5,681 nucleotides of DNA from Campylobacteraceae bacterium (lineage in GTDB: Bacteria > Campylobacterota > Campylobacteria > Campylobacterales > Sulfurovaceae), in contig JALVWV010000327.1 in NCBI GenBank assembly GCA_027023145.1, positions 1 through 5,681 on the forward strand, read 5' to 3'. Shown one piece after another: positions 1 through 5,681 of this stretch; position 1 is the first letter of the stretch, and each line of letters opens with the position of its first letter. The notes below the pieces were generated by a model. It was not told the DNA's origin and ran no database searches. It saw only the letters and a program-made list of their open reading frames with translations. The translations under genes and the position numbers were made by a program.

Positions 1-1767
1 TTTGAGCCCCTGTTCATACGTCACATCATACCGTTTGGTGTGGTAGGTCGGGTCGTATTTAGGATCTTTGGGGTCGCCAAACTCCTGTAGGACGTTGAAT
101 TTGTCAAATGAGAGGATCGGGGAGACAGTCTTGAGACGCTTAGCATGTTCGGCATCTTCGACAAGAATGTTGCGGATCTCACCGAAACCAGTGTTGAGGG
201 ACATGACCGTCTTTTCGCGAATCGGATCGATGGGAGGGTTGGTCACCTGGGCAAATTTCTGACGGAAAAAGTCCGAGAAGCTTCGCTGCTTGTCGGAGAA
301 GGCGGCCAGCGGGGTATCATCCCCCATCGAGGCTGTGGTCTCCTTGCCCTCTTTGATGACCGGCTCGATCACTTGCTCAAGCACCTCGAGGGTGAAGTTG
401 AAGTAGCGCTGCTTGGCCTGGAGATCTTCAGTCGTGAAGCGCTCCACTTCACTCACCGGTTTGTCGGCGTACTCCTGGAGGTAGACCATATGTTCGTTGA
501 GCCATTTCCCGTACGGTTCTTTGGTTTTGAGGTAGTCGTTGATGTCGTTGTCTTTGAGCACTTGTCCGTATTTCATGTCCAACCCGATCATCTCTCCGGA
601 CTGCAGACGTCCCCGCTCGACGATCTGGTCTTCGTCGATGTCCAGTACACCGTACTCACTCGAGATGAGGAGGCGGCGGTCATGAGTGATAATATATTTG
701 GCGGGGCGCAAGCCGTTACGATCGAGGACGACGCCGATATGTCGGCCGTCGGTCATACTTACAGCTGCCGGGCCATCCCAGGCTTCAAACGTCGTGCTGA
801 CGTATTCGTAGAAGGCACGGAGTTCGGCATCCATGTGAGGGGCATTTTGCCACGCCGCCGGGAGTACCGAGCGGGCAATCCGGAAAAAATCCATCCCGTT
901 GACCCGGAGAAATTCGATGAAGTTATCCAAGCTGGCGCTGTCGCTCATCCCCTCCTGCACAATCGGCAACAAGCGGGCAAGCTCTTCATCGCTAAAGACG
1001 TCGCTCTTGATTGCTTCACTTTTGGCAAGGGTGTTGAAGCGGTTGGCAGTCACCGAGTTGATCTCTCCGTTATGGGCGATCATCCGGAAGGGTTGGGCGA
1101 GTTTCCATTTCGGGAGGGTGTTGGTGGAGAAGCGCTGGTGAAAGAGGGCGAAACTGATCGCAAAATCCGGATCGGCTAGGTCAACATAAAACTCTTTGAG
1201 ATGGGTGGGCATCACGAGCCCTTTGTACGAAATCACAGCCGAAGAGAACGAAGGGATGTAAAAGTCCTCTTTGTCCCCGAGGGCTTTTTCGATCTCTTTG
1301 CGTGAGAGATAGAGAAGTGCCTCGAAACGTCGGCGACCCATGAGAGAATCTGGGGCAACGAAGATATGATAAATATCGGGAAGCGTTTCAATCGCCTGTT
1401 CACCAAGCGCATCGGTATTGACAGGGACTTTCCGCGTATGCAGGAGGTGAAGGTCGTTTTTCTCACATACTTCACGGAAGACGGTCAGGTCATCTTCATC
1501 TGTGCTGAAGAGCACCGCGACGGCATATGTGGAGGGGAGATCGATCCCCTCCTTCGCCAGTTCCCGGCTGAAAAATTCACGCGGTATCGAGAGGAGCAAT
1601 CCACTCCCATCCCCAGTCTTGCCATCAGCAGCAATCGCCCCGCGATGGATCATCCGAGAGAGTGCCGTAACGGCATCTTCAAGATTTTCTCGAGAGGGCG
1701 TATTGTCGATGGATGCGAGCAATCCGAAGCCACAGTTGTCTTTAAATGAGGTAAAAAGATCTTGCAT
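1..1767 (-). CDS. gltB: Glutamate synthase large subunit, N-terminal part (cut by window edge)
   Basis: This cytosolic enzyme makes two glutamates from glutamine and 2-oxoglutarate in the GOGAT route of ammonia assimilation. Reading the minus strand from the ATG at 1767 gives 589 codons with no stop before the window edge; full-length proteins are about 1,450-1,500 residues. Residues 12-400 match a class II glutamine amidotransferase domain: nucleophile Cys12 in NCGFGL after an 11-residue propeptide, then HRGAIAAD (41-48), GDGSG (52-56), RFSTNTLPKW (212-221), AHNGEINS (231-238), SDSASLDN (275-282) and DRNGLRPAKY (349-358). From about residue 480 the central domain begins, with FAQVTNPPIDPIREK (505-519). 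The FMN and iron-sulfur regions lie outside the window. The start is supported by TTAAGG (1775-1780, minus), 7 bases before the ATG, and by the position of Cys12. The gene is divergent from recO. The partner gltD is not visible. Confidence 0.97.
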   Translation of the reverse strand, partial: MQDLFTSFKDNCGFGLLASIDNTPSRENLEDAVTALSRMIHRGAIAADGKTGDGSGLLLSIPREFFSRELAKEGIDLPSTYAVAVLFSTDEDDLTVFREVCEKNDLHLLHTRKVPVNTDALGEQAIETLPDIYHIFVAPDSLMGRRRFEALLYLSRKEIEKALGDKEDFYIPSFSSAVISYKGLVMPTHLKEFYVDLADPDFAISFALFHQRFSTNTLPKWKLAQPFRMIAHNGEINSVTANRFNTLAKSEAIKSDVFSDEELARLLPIVQEGMSDSASLDNFIEFLRVNGMDFFRIARSVLPAAWQNAPHMDAELRAFYEYVSTTFEAWDGPAAVSMTDGRHIGVVLDRNGLRPAKYIITHDRRLLISSEYGVLDIDEDQIVERGRLQSGEMIGLDMKYGQVLKDNDINDYLKTKEPYGKWLNEHMVYLQEYADKPVSEVERFTTEDLQAKQRYFNFTLEVLEQVIEPVIKEGKETTASMGDDTPLAAFSDKQRSFSDFFRQKFAQVTNPPIDPIREKTVMSLNTGFGEIRNILVEDAEHAKRLKTVSPILSFDKFNVLQEFGDPKDPKYDPTYHTKRYDVTYEQGLK

Positions 1768-1821
1768 AAGCCAACCTTAATCGATATTTCAGTAGGGTTC
1801 CGAAAATCCCCAAAGTCCAAG

Positions 1822-1827
1822 ATTGTA
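1822..1827 (-). promoter_or_regulatory. Candidate -10 element for gltB
   Basis: On the minus strand, TACAAT lies about 55 bases upstream of the gltB ATG and is preceded by a TTTTGGG stretch. It is the best -10-like hexamer in the short non-repeat part of the divergent intergenic region (1768-1871). No good -35 box is seen at the usual distance; such boxes are often weak in Campylobacterota. This is a sequence-pattern call only. Confidence 0.35.
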
Positions 1828-1871
1828 CCCAAAAGGCGGTTAGAAACGGATGAAAACAGGCAGCTTTCCCA

Positions 1872-1950
1872 CTCATTCCCTATCTCCTGATGGGGAACGC
1901 ATGCATACCGTTGAGTGGTGTATGTTCCCTATCGGGAGATATGGAACCAG
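1872..1950. repeat. REPIN-like inverted-repeat element, family 1, copy A
   Basis: This 79-base element has two arms that are near inverted repeats of each other, joined by a central segment that includes ATGCATACC. The arms can pair into one long stem. Each arm is also a small hairpin by itself. The left arm (1876-1897) has a 9-bp stem with one T-G pair and loop TCCT. The right arm (1924-1947) has stem GTTCC-x-TATC with one C/T mismatch and loop GGGA. The element matches copy B at 68 of 79 positions without gaps. Two inverted hairpins around a spacer is the REPIN design. The ends (CTCGTTCCC-like) and the GCATACC segment resemble, from memory, palindromic repeats common in environmental bacteria; this was not checked by search. 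Confidence 0.8.
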
Positions 1951-1978
1951 AAGCATGAACGATGAAAATTTCTCCCCC

Positions 1979-2057
1979 CTCGTTTCCTATCTCCCGACGG
2001 GGAACACATGCATACCGCTGGATAGTGTGTGTTCCATATCGGGAGATATGGAACCAG
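1979..2057. repeat. REPIN-like inverted-repeat element, family 1, copy B
   Basis: This is the second copy of the same element, 107 bases downstream of copy A and in the same orientation, with 28 unrelated bases between them. The left hairpin (1983-2004) is imperfect, with loop TCCC. The right hairpin (2031-2054) is perfect: a 10-bp stem GTTCCATATC with loop GGGA. Most differences from copy A are transitions (10 of 11 by eye). The conserved right end, GGAACCAG, stops inside the AGGAG ribosome binding site of recO, so any recO transcript starting upstream carries one or both elements in its leader. No coding potential is seen. Confidence 0.82.
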
Positions 2058-2060
2058 GAG
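2056..2060 (+). promoter_or_regulatory. Ribosome binding site of recO, at the edge of the repeat
   Basis: AGGAG lies 10 bases before the ATG at 2071 (AGGAGAG extends to 2062). Its first two bases are also the last two conserved bases of repeat copy B. The perfect 10-bp hairpin at 2031-2054 ends one base before the site, leaving it unpaired. The site favours the ATG at 2071 over the in-frame GTG at 2029, which lies inside the repeat. Confidence 0.7.
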
Positions 2061-2070
2061 AGTACAATCA

Positions 2071-2688
2071 ATGAAAGGGTTTGTCCTCTCCCTCACCCGT
2101 GCCAAAAACGAAGATATGATCGCCACCGTCCTCTCCGAGCAACGGATAGAGCGTTACTACCGCTTTTACGGTGCCCGCCACTCGATCCTCCAACTGGGCA
2201 ACCTGATCGATTTTGAAGTGGAGGGGGAGGATGGCCGGTTTCTGCCGCGCCTGCGCAGTCTACGCCACCACGGGTTCACCTGGCAGTACGAGCGCAACCG
2301 CCTGATGCTCTGGCACGACTTTATCAAACTCTTCGAACCCCACCTGCGCGATGCCGGAGAACTCGATCGCTTCTACTACGACCTCCTCCTCACCGCAGCC
2401 CAACACTGGGATCGACAAAACCCCAAACGGATCGTCGTCGAGAGCTACCACGCCCTCCTCTCCCACGAAGGACGCCTCCACCCCTCTAGCCACTGCTATA
2501 TCTGTGAACGACCCCTCCGGGATACCGTCAGCCTCATGACCGCCTTCCACCCCGCACACCCCGAATGCATTTACGCCCCATCCCTTCCTCGACCGCTCAT
2601 CGAAGACTTCTTTGAGAGCGGGAAGACACTGTATATGGAGGATGCGATGGTGGAACAATTGTATGATGCAGTGCGGAAAGGGCTATAG
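2071..2688 (+). CDS. recO: DNA recombination/repair protein RecO
   Basis: RecO works with RecR (and RecF) to load RecA onto single-stranded DNA coated with SSB and to anneal strands, in the cytoplasm at gaps and breaks. The 205-residue product resembles the short RecO type of Campylobacterota, recognised from memory. It starts MKGFVLSLTRAKNEDMI, as an OB-fold N-terminal domain should, with RFYGARHS at 31-38. It continues through FLPRLRSLRHHGF (57-69) and QNPKRIVVESY (116-126). A likely zinc-binding knuckle follows: Cys142 and Cys145 (CYIC), then His163 and Cys166 (HPEC). E. coli RecO is longer, at about 240 residues. The ATG at 2071 is chosen because an AGGAG lies just before it and the protein begins in the expected place; starting at 2029 would place coding sequence inside a repeat. 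Repeat elements lie 13 bases before the start and 2 bases after the stop. No promoter is clear. Confidence 0.9.
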   Translation: MKGFVLSLTRAKNEDMIATVLSEQRIERYYRFYGARHSILQLGNLIDFEVEGEDGRFLPRLRSLRHHGFTWQYERNRLMLWHDFIKLFEPHLRDAGELDRFYYDLLLTAAQHWDRQNPKRIVVESYHALLSHEGRLHPSSHCYICERPLRDTVSLMTAFHPAHPECIYAPSLPRPLIEDFFESGKTLYMEDAMVEQLYDAVRKGL

Positions 2689-2690
2689 AA

Positions 2691-2811
2691 GGGGCTTGGA
2701 CTTCAGTCCAACAAAACGCGCCAGCGTATCTCAGGAGCAGGGACTTCAGTCCCGTCAGGCAGGATTGAAGTCCTGCCTCCATGCTTTTCGTGGGACTGAA
2801 GTCCCAGCCCC
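2691..2811. repeat. Nested palindromic cluster, family 2 (four REP-like hairpins)
   Basis: Four small hairpins share the core GGAC, a 4-base loop, then GTCC. Two have loop TTCA: 2696-2711 (stem TTGGAC) and 2740-2753 (stem GGGAC). Two have the complementary loop TGAA: 2758-2777 (stem GGCAGGA plus a T-G pair) and 2791-2806 (stem TGGGAC). The orientation is therefore forward, forward, reverse, reverse. The outer pair is a 21-base inverted repeat (2691-2711 against 2791-2811) beginning GGGGCT and ending AGCCCC. The inner pair (about 2738-2777) shares GCAGG-ACTTCA. It looks like one REPIN nested in another. It starts two bases after the recO stop. No T-run follows any hairpin, so it is not a standard intrinsic terminator, though it could protect mRNA 3' ends. 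Confidence 0.8.
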
Positions 2812-2955
2812 TGATGTCAGCCTGCTCCATACACACTCCTGCATCATTTCCTCAACCAATAAGCGTACTATTTTTCACACACCGTCGATAGAGGCATTAC
2901 GAAGTTGGAACATCGTAACGAGGAGAAGATGATTGTCTAAGATTTAATCTCTTTT
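2812..2955. other. Intergenic DNA with no recognised gene
   Basis: This stretch between the palindromic cluster and the lipoprotein promoter holds no convincing ORF or RNA gene. A short inverted repeat, TTACGA (2897-2902) and TCGTAA (2913-2918), encloses a 10-base loop; its role is unclear. The base composition becomes more AT-rich towards the promoter. Confidence 0.5.
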
Positions 2956-2964
2956 TGTTATACT
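2956..2964 (+). promoter_or_regulatory. Probable extended -10 promoter of the lipoprotein gene
   Basis: TGTTATACT fits an extended -10 element (TGn followed by TATACT). It follows a TTTTT run and lies about 30 bases before the gene's start, predicting a short leader beginning near 2971. The possible -35, TTGTCT at 2933-2938, is 20 bases away, which is too far to be ideal; an extended -10 can work with a weak -35. The gene would then have its own promoter independent of recO. Confidence 0.55.
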
Positions 2965-2982
2965 GCTTTATTGCCGCACCAC

Positions 2983-2987
2983 AAAGG
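2983..2987 (+). promoter_or_regulatory. Ribosome binding site deciding the lipoprotein start
   Basis: AAAGG precedes two adjacent in-frame ATG codons, at 2992 (4 bases away) and 2995 (7 bases away). The spacing favours 2995. The in-frame TTG at 2971 lies upstream of this site, near the predicted transcription start, and is not credible as a start. Confidence 0.6.
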
Positions 2988-2994
2988 TATAATG

Positions 2995-4296
2995 ATGACA
3001 AAAAAACTGCTATATGTATCCATGGCTCTCTTGCTGTTGACCGGATGTGATAGTATGATCACAGACGAGACCGACCCTACAGACAAAACGATCAGGGGAG
3101 ACCATGTATCGATGGAGACACTCGACTGGATCAAAAGCTACCCAGATGACCGGATGGCGGGTTTGATAACCATAGGAGAAGAGGGGTCACTCTACACAGC
3201 AACCTCGCTGCATACAGGGTACAACAGCCCTACCATGAAGGTATTTAAAACAAGCAGCACAGGTAGCGAAATCTGGAGCAAACGCATCACTTTGGATATC
3301 GGAGAGGACACATCCCTCTCCCTCTCCTTTGGATCCGATATGAAAGTGGATCAAAAGGGCAATCTACTGATTGTCGGGACTTCAATGGATATTGCCCGGA
3401 CAAAAGGTGATGATGGCAAAACCCATATTACGTATCTCCCGCAAACCCACAAGGCTGTTTTTGTCAAGCTCAACCATGAAGGGGAAAAACTGTGGGAGTA
3501 TACCTATGGGGGCGGAGAAATTGAGAGTTTCGGGAAAGCAGTCGAGAGAGACAGTGATGGCAACTACTATATCTGCGGAGTTGAGGTAGGCAATGATTAT
3601 CATAAACGCACTTTCATCGTCAAACTCACGGCCGACGGGAGTGAAGAGTTTGTCACGCACTATCCTCTCGGGGGAGACAGCATCTCAAAAAACAGCATCA
3701 TAATCTCAGGGGGTTATTTGTATATTCTGGGCAACATATCCCATACGGTTGTCGATGGAAAACTTCGCAGACAGGCACAGGAGATAGGCATCATAAAAGC
3801 AACACGCGATGGTGACCCAATATGGACAAAAAACTACGAAGGTGGAAATTTTGATTTCAGACTGGCAGGTTTCGTGCAGGATCATCATCACAACTTAGTC
3901 ATTGCTGCAACTCGAGTGGGTATTGTTAGCAATGATCATGATGCACAGATGTATATTTTGAAGACAACTCCAGAAGGGAAAACGCTATGGGCAAAGACCT
4001 TTGGTGCAGGCCCATCCGAGAGCGCTTTGGATATAGCGGTTGACTCGAAGGACAATATCTTTGTCTCAGGTTGGACACGCGGTGCATTTCCCGGATACAC
4101 CAATGAGCATGCACGGGATCCATTCTTGGTCAAATTATCAGCAGATGGTACGATACTAAAGAGTGCGCAATTTGCGGCAAAAGAGGGCTCCAGCGGCAAC
4201 GGCGTGATTGTTGATGATACGGATAGAGTCTACCTCTCTGGCTTTGGCAAACTTGAGGGACAAAACCATTACTCGTTTTTGATCAAGTACAAGTGA
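2995..4296 (+). CDS. Predicted lipoprotein with a seven-bladed beta-propeller (SBBP-like repeats)
   Basis: The protein has 433 residues. MTKK and a hydrophobic segment lead to a lipobox, LLTGC, with lipidated Cys18, so it should be exported by Sec and anchored by lipid. After a polar linker (about 19-42), the rest repeats a pattern of D-x-x-GN-hydrophobic-x-x-G, then FxxKL-x-x-x-G-x-x-xW-x-x-x-x-GG. I count repeats beginning near residues 54, 113, 180, 232, 290, 343 and 400. The last lacks its final strand; LDWIKSYP (43-50) matches that strand and could close the ring. This fits SBBP-type propellers, which often mediate binding; no catalytic motif is seen and the ligand is unknown. Asp19 follows the lipidated Cys, which in E. 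coli would keep it at the inner membrane; whether that applies here is uncertain. It uses ATA for Ile at least nine times, against once in the 589 codons of gltB, suggesting a different history or low expression. Confidence 0.85.
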   Translation: MTKKLLYVSMALLLLTGCDSMITDETDPTDKTIRGDHVSMETLDWIKSYPDDRMAGLITIGEEGSLYTATSLHTGYNSPTMKVFKTSSTGSEIWSKRITLDIGEDTSLSLSFGSDMKVDQKGNLLIVGTSMDIARTKGDDGKTHITYLPQTHKAVFVKLNHEGEKLWEYTYGGGEIESFGKAVERDSDGNYYICGVEVGNDYHKRTFIVKLTADGSEEFVTHYPLGGDSISKNSIIISGGYLYILGNISHTVVDGKLRRQAQEIGIIKATRDGDPIWTKNYEGGNFDFRLAGFVQDHHHNLVIAATRVGIVSNDHDAQMYILKTTPEGKTLWAKTFGAGPSESALDIAVDSKDNIFVSGWTRGAFPGYTNEHARDPFLVKLSADGTILKSAQFAAKEGSSGNGVIVDDTDRVYLSGFGKLEGQNHYSFLIKYK

Positions 4297-4307
4297 TCGC
4301 TTTAAAG

Positions 4308-5681
4308 CTACACAAAACTCGGCGCATCATTCGCAAACAGGATCAAATCCCCTGCCCGGGTCTGCTCAGCCAGCATTGCCTCCATCTGGGCTTTGGTCTC
4401 TAATTTAAGAAGTTTCTCGGCGTCAACAAACTTTTGGAAAAGAGCATAGTTCAAATCCCCGGTGACAATTACGAGATCAAACACTTCATTGGCACGTTGG
4501 GCGATCTGCTCGTTGAGCGCGTCATCCACTTCGACGAGGCCGGGGGTGATGATCACTTTGCGTCCTGACCAAGTGGCTGCAAGATCAAATGAGGCAAGCA
4601 TCCCGTCAATATTGCCGTTGAAGCTATCATCGAGGATCACTTTGCCTCCGGCATCGATCCGCTGGAGGCGGTGGGGAGTCGCTTCTAGCGTCGAGAGCTG
4701 CTGCTGGATCGTTGCCTCGTCGAGCCCGAGTGCCCGGGCGATGTGGATCGCGGCCGCGAGGTTCGTGGCGTTGAATGCGCCAAGAAGTGAGGCCTCGTAA
4801 CGTACTCCATCGAGGGTAAAGGCCGTCCCATCAAGAGTCGCTTCAACATCGGTGATGTCGTCGCCATACACATGCACCTGCTCCGTAGGCTGGACGTGGG
4901 CGCTGCTGTGCACCCATGCATCTTTGATCCGGTCACTCTGGAGGATCTCCATTTTGGTATTGCGGATATTTTCCAGCGTCTTGAAATACTCGATGTGTGC
5001 CGGTCCGATGGTGCCGACGACGGCATAGTGAGGGTGGACGAAGGTACTGATCTCGGCAATATCCCCCTCGCCCCGCGCCCCCATCTCGACGATATACACC
5101 TGTGTATCTTCGGGTAGATCGACGTTGATGTCTTTGACCACACCGGCAAGCGTGTTTACTGAGCGGGGAGTGGCGTAGGTGCGGTATTTTGCCTCAAGAA
5201 GGTGGGCGAGGATGTTTTTGATGCTGGTTTTGCCGTAGCTGGCAGTCACCCCGACGATCACCAAGTCTTCCATACTGTCCAGTTTTGTTTTGGCCTGACG
5301 CATGAACCCGGCAAAACGGATCTTTTCGATCACGACTGAGACACCGTGCGCGATAAGGATCGGGATGAAGACCGCTTTGTAAGGGGAGACAAAGGCAAAC
5401 AGCAGGCCAAAAAGCATCAGCACCCCAAAAAAGAGCTTCACCCGCTGCGTCCAGACCAGCGGCTTGTCCAATCCACGATACCAGATGAAGAGCAATGGAA
5501 GGTACATCAGTACAACTGCCCAGCCATACGGGCTAACCGACGAGACAAATGCATAGAGGGCAAACGGAATTAAAAAATAGACTAGGTTCCACCACGGCTT
5601 GGTATGGTGGAAAATAACGCGGTCGAGTTTGTAGCTGTACCATTGAAGATTGGTGATGACATAATAGCCAATGGCAGTGAG
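4308..5681 (-). CDS. murF: MurF, UDP-MurNAc-tripeptide--D-Ala-D-Ala ligase with membrane N-terminus (5' end outside window)
   Basis: MurF adds D-Ala-D-Ala to UDP-MurNAc-tripeptide using ATP, completing the cytoplasmic peptidoglycan precursor. The frame is open from the window edge to the TAG at 4308-4310, giving 457 visible residues. The ATG at 5507 is internal: the 58 residues before it (including YYVITNLQWYSYKLDRV) fit the family. Hydrophobic segments near 33-67 and 82-117 suggest three or four membrane helices, which E. coli MurF lacks but Campylobacterota MurF has. The ligase part shows the P-loop GVTASYGKTS (144-153), EMGARGEGDIAE (199-210), GPAHIEYF (226-233), the putative carbamylated lysine K243 in NTKMEI, GAFNATNLAAA (301-311), HR (337-338) and DDSFNGN (351-357). 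The C-terminus is FANDAPSFV. In Campylobacter, murF neighbours ddl; here the upstream side is not visible. It converges on the lipoprotein gene, 11 bases away, with no clear terminator between. Confidence 0.92.
   Translation of the reverse strand, partial: LTAIGYYVITNLQWYSYKLDRVIFHHTKPWWNLVYFLIPFALYAFVSSVSPYGWAVVLMYLPLLFIWYRGLDKPLVWTQRVKLFFGVLMLFGLLFAFVSPYKAVFIPILIAHGVSVVIEKIRFAGFMRQAKTKLDSMEDLVIVGVTASYGKTSIKNILAHLLEAKYRTYATPRSVNTLAGVVKDINVDLPEDTQVYIVEMGARGEGDIAEISTFVHPHYAVVGTIGPAHIEYFKTLENIRNTKMEILQSDRIKDAWVHSSAHVQPTEQVHVYGDDITDVEATLDGTAFTLDGVRYEASLLGAFNATNLAAAIHIARALGLDEATIQQQLSTLEATPHRLQRIDAGGKVILDDSFNGNIDGMLASFDLAATWSGRKVIITPGLVEVDDALNEQIAQRANEVFDLVIVTGDLNYALFQKFVDAEKLLKLETKAQMEAMLAEQTRAGDLILFANDAPSFV

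Noticed and set aside
145..1179. A long plus-strand ORF of 344 codons opposite gltB
   Set aside because: It has no recognisable family features and lies antisense to an unmistakable glutamate synthase frame. Long antisense ORFs are expected in GC-rich coding sequence.
1872..2057. A CRISPR array or riboswitch in the gltB-recO intergenic region
   Set aside because: There are only two copies, each 79 bases with internal inverted symmetry, and only one 28-base spacer. The repeat occurs twice and looks like a mobile palindromic element rather than a metabolite-sensing leader.
2029..2070. GTG at 2029 as the recO start, giving 14 more residues
   Set aside because: The extension lies within repeat copy B and has no good ribosome binding site. 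The ATG at 2071 has AGGAG upstream and begins the protein where RecO normally begins.
2691..2811. Rho-independent terminator after recO
   Set aside because: The hairpins are strong but none is followed by a run of T on either strand. They may still affect 3' ends, but the standard pattern is absent.
2921..2940. A tiny leader ORF (ATG ATT GTC TAA) with AGGAG upstream
   Set aside because: It has three codons and lies upstream of the probable promoter, so it would not be in the lipoprotein transcript; it is likely chance.
2940..2956. AGATT-T-AATCT followed by TTTTT as a terminator
   Set aside because: The loop would be only one base, or the stem only three pairs, so the hairpin would not be stable.
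2971..2994. TTG at 2971 as the lipoprotein start
   Set aside because: It lies at the predicted transcription start and before the AAAGG site. MTKK followed by a hydrophobic stretch and lipobox is a complete signal peptide from 2995.
4299..4308. GCTTTAAAGC palindrome between the convergent genes as a bidirectional terminator or operator
   Set aside because: It is only 10 bases, AT-rich in the middle, with no loop and no T-run; too weak to support either role.
4685..5149. A minus-strand ORF of 154 codons in another frame within murF
   Set aside because: It overlaps conserved murF motifs in a different frame and has low-complexity Ser/Arg-rich composition typical of a shadow frame.

Overview
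The window looks like chromosomal DNA from a member of the Campylobacterota (Epsilonproteobacteria), probably one of the higher-GC free-living lineages. Three features suggest this. MurF carries an N-terminal block of membrane helices, which is typical of that phylum. RecO is short and of the epsilonproteobacterial type. The glutamate synthase is of the bacterial type, with Cys-12 behind an 11-residue propeptide. The genus cannot be fixed from this sequence.

Layout. Positions 1-1767 (minus strand) hold the N-terminal 589 codons of the glutamate synthase large subunit, gltB, cut by the left edge. A 303-base divergent intergenic region follows. It contains two tandem copies of a 79-base inverted-repeat element, and the second copy runs into the ribosome binding site of recO. 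Positions 2071-2688 (plus) encode RecO. Two bases after its stop begins a second, unrelated palindromic cluster (2691-2811) made of four small hairpins. About 150 bases of otherwise empty DNA follow, ending in a probable extended -10 promoter. Positions 2995-4296 (plus) encode a lipoprotein predicted to fold as a seven-bladed beta-propeller (SBBP-like repeats). Its convergent neighbour, only 11 bases away, is murF (4308-5681, minus), whose 5' end lies beyond the right edge.

The genes do not form a common pathway. gltB (nitrogen assimilation), recO (recombinational repair) and murF (peptidoglycan precursor synthesis) are housekeeping genes. The propeller lipoprotein differs from them in codon use and is probably accessory. 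The most notable feature is the pair of non-coding palindromic clusters. They have different core sequences but the same design: short stems with 4-base loops in inverted pairs, like REP/REPIN elements. They enclose recO almost flush with its coding ends. No transposase is present here, so if these are REPINs the mobilising enzyme (a RAYT-type Y1 transposase) would be encoded elsewhere.
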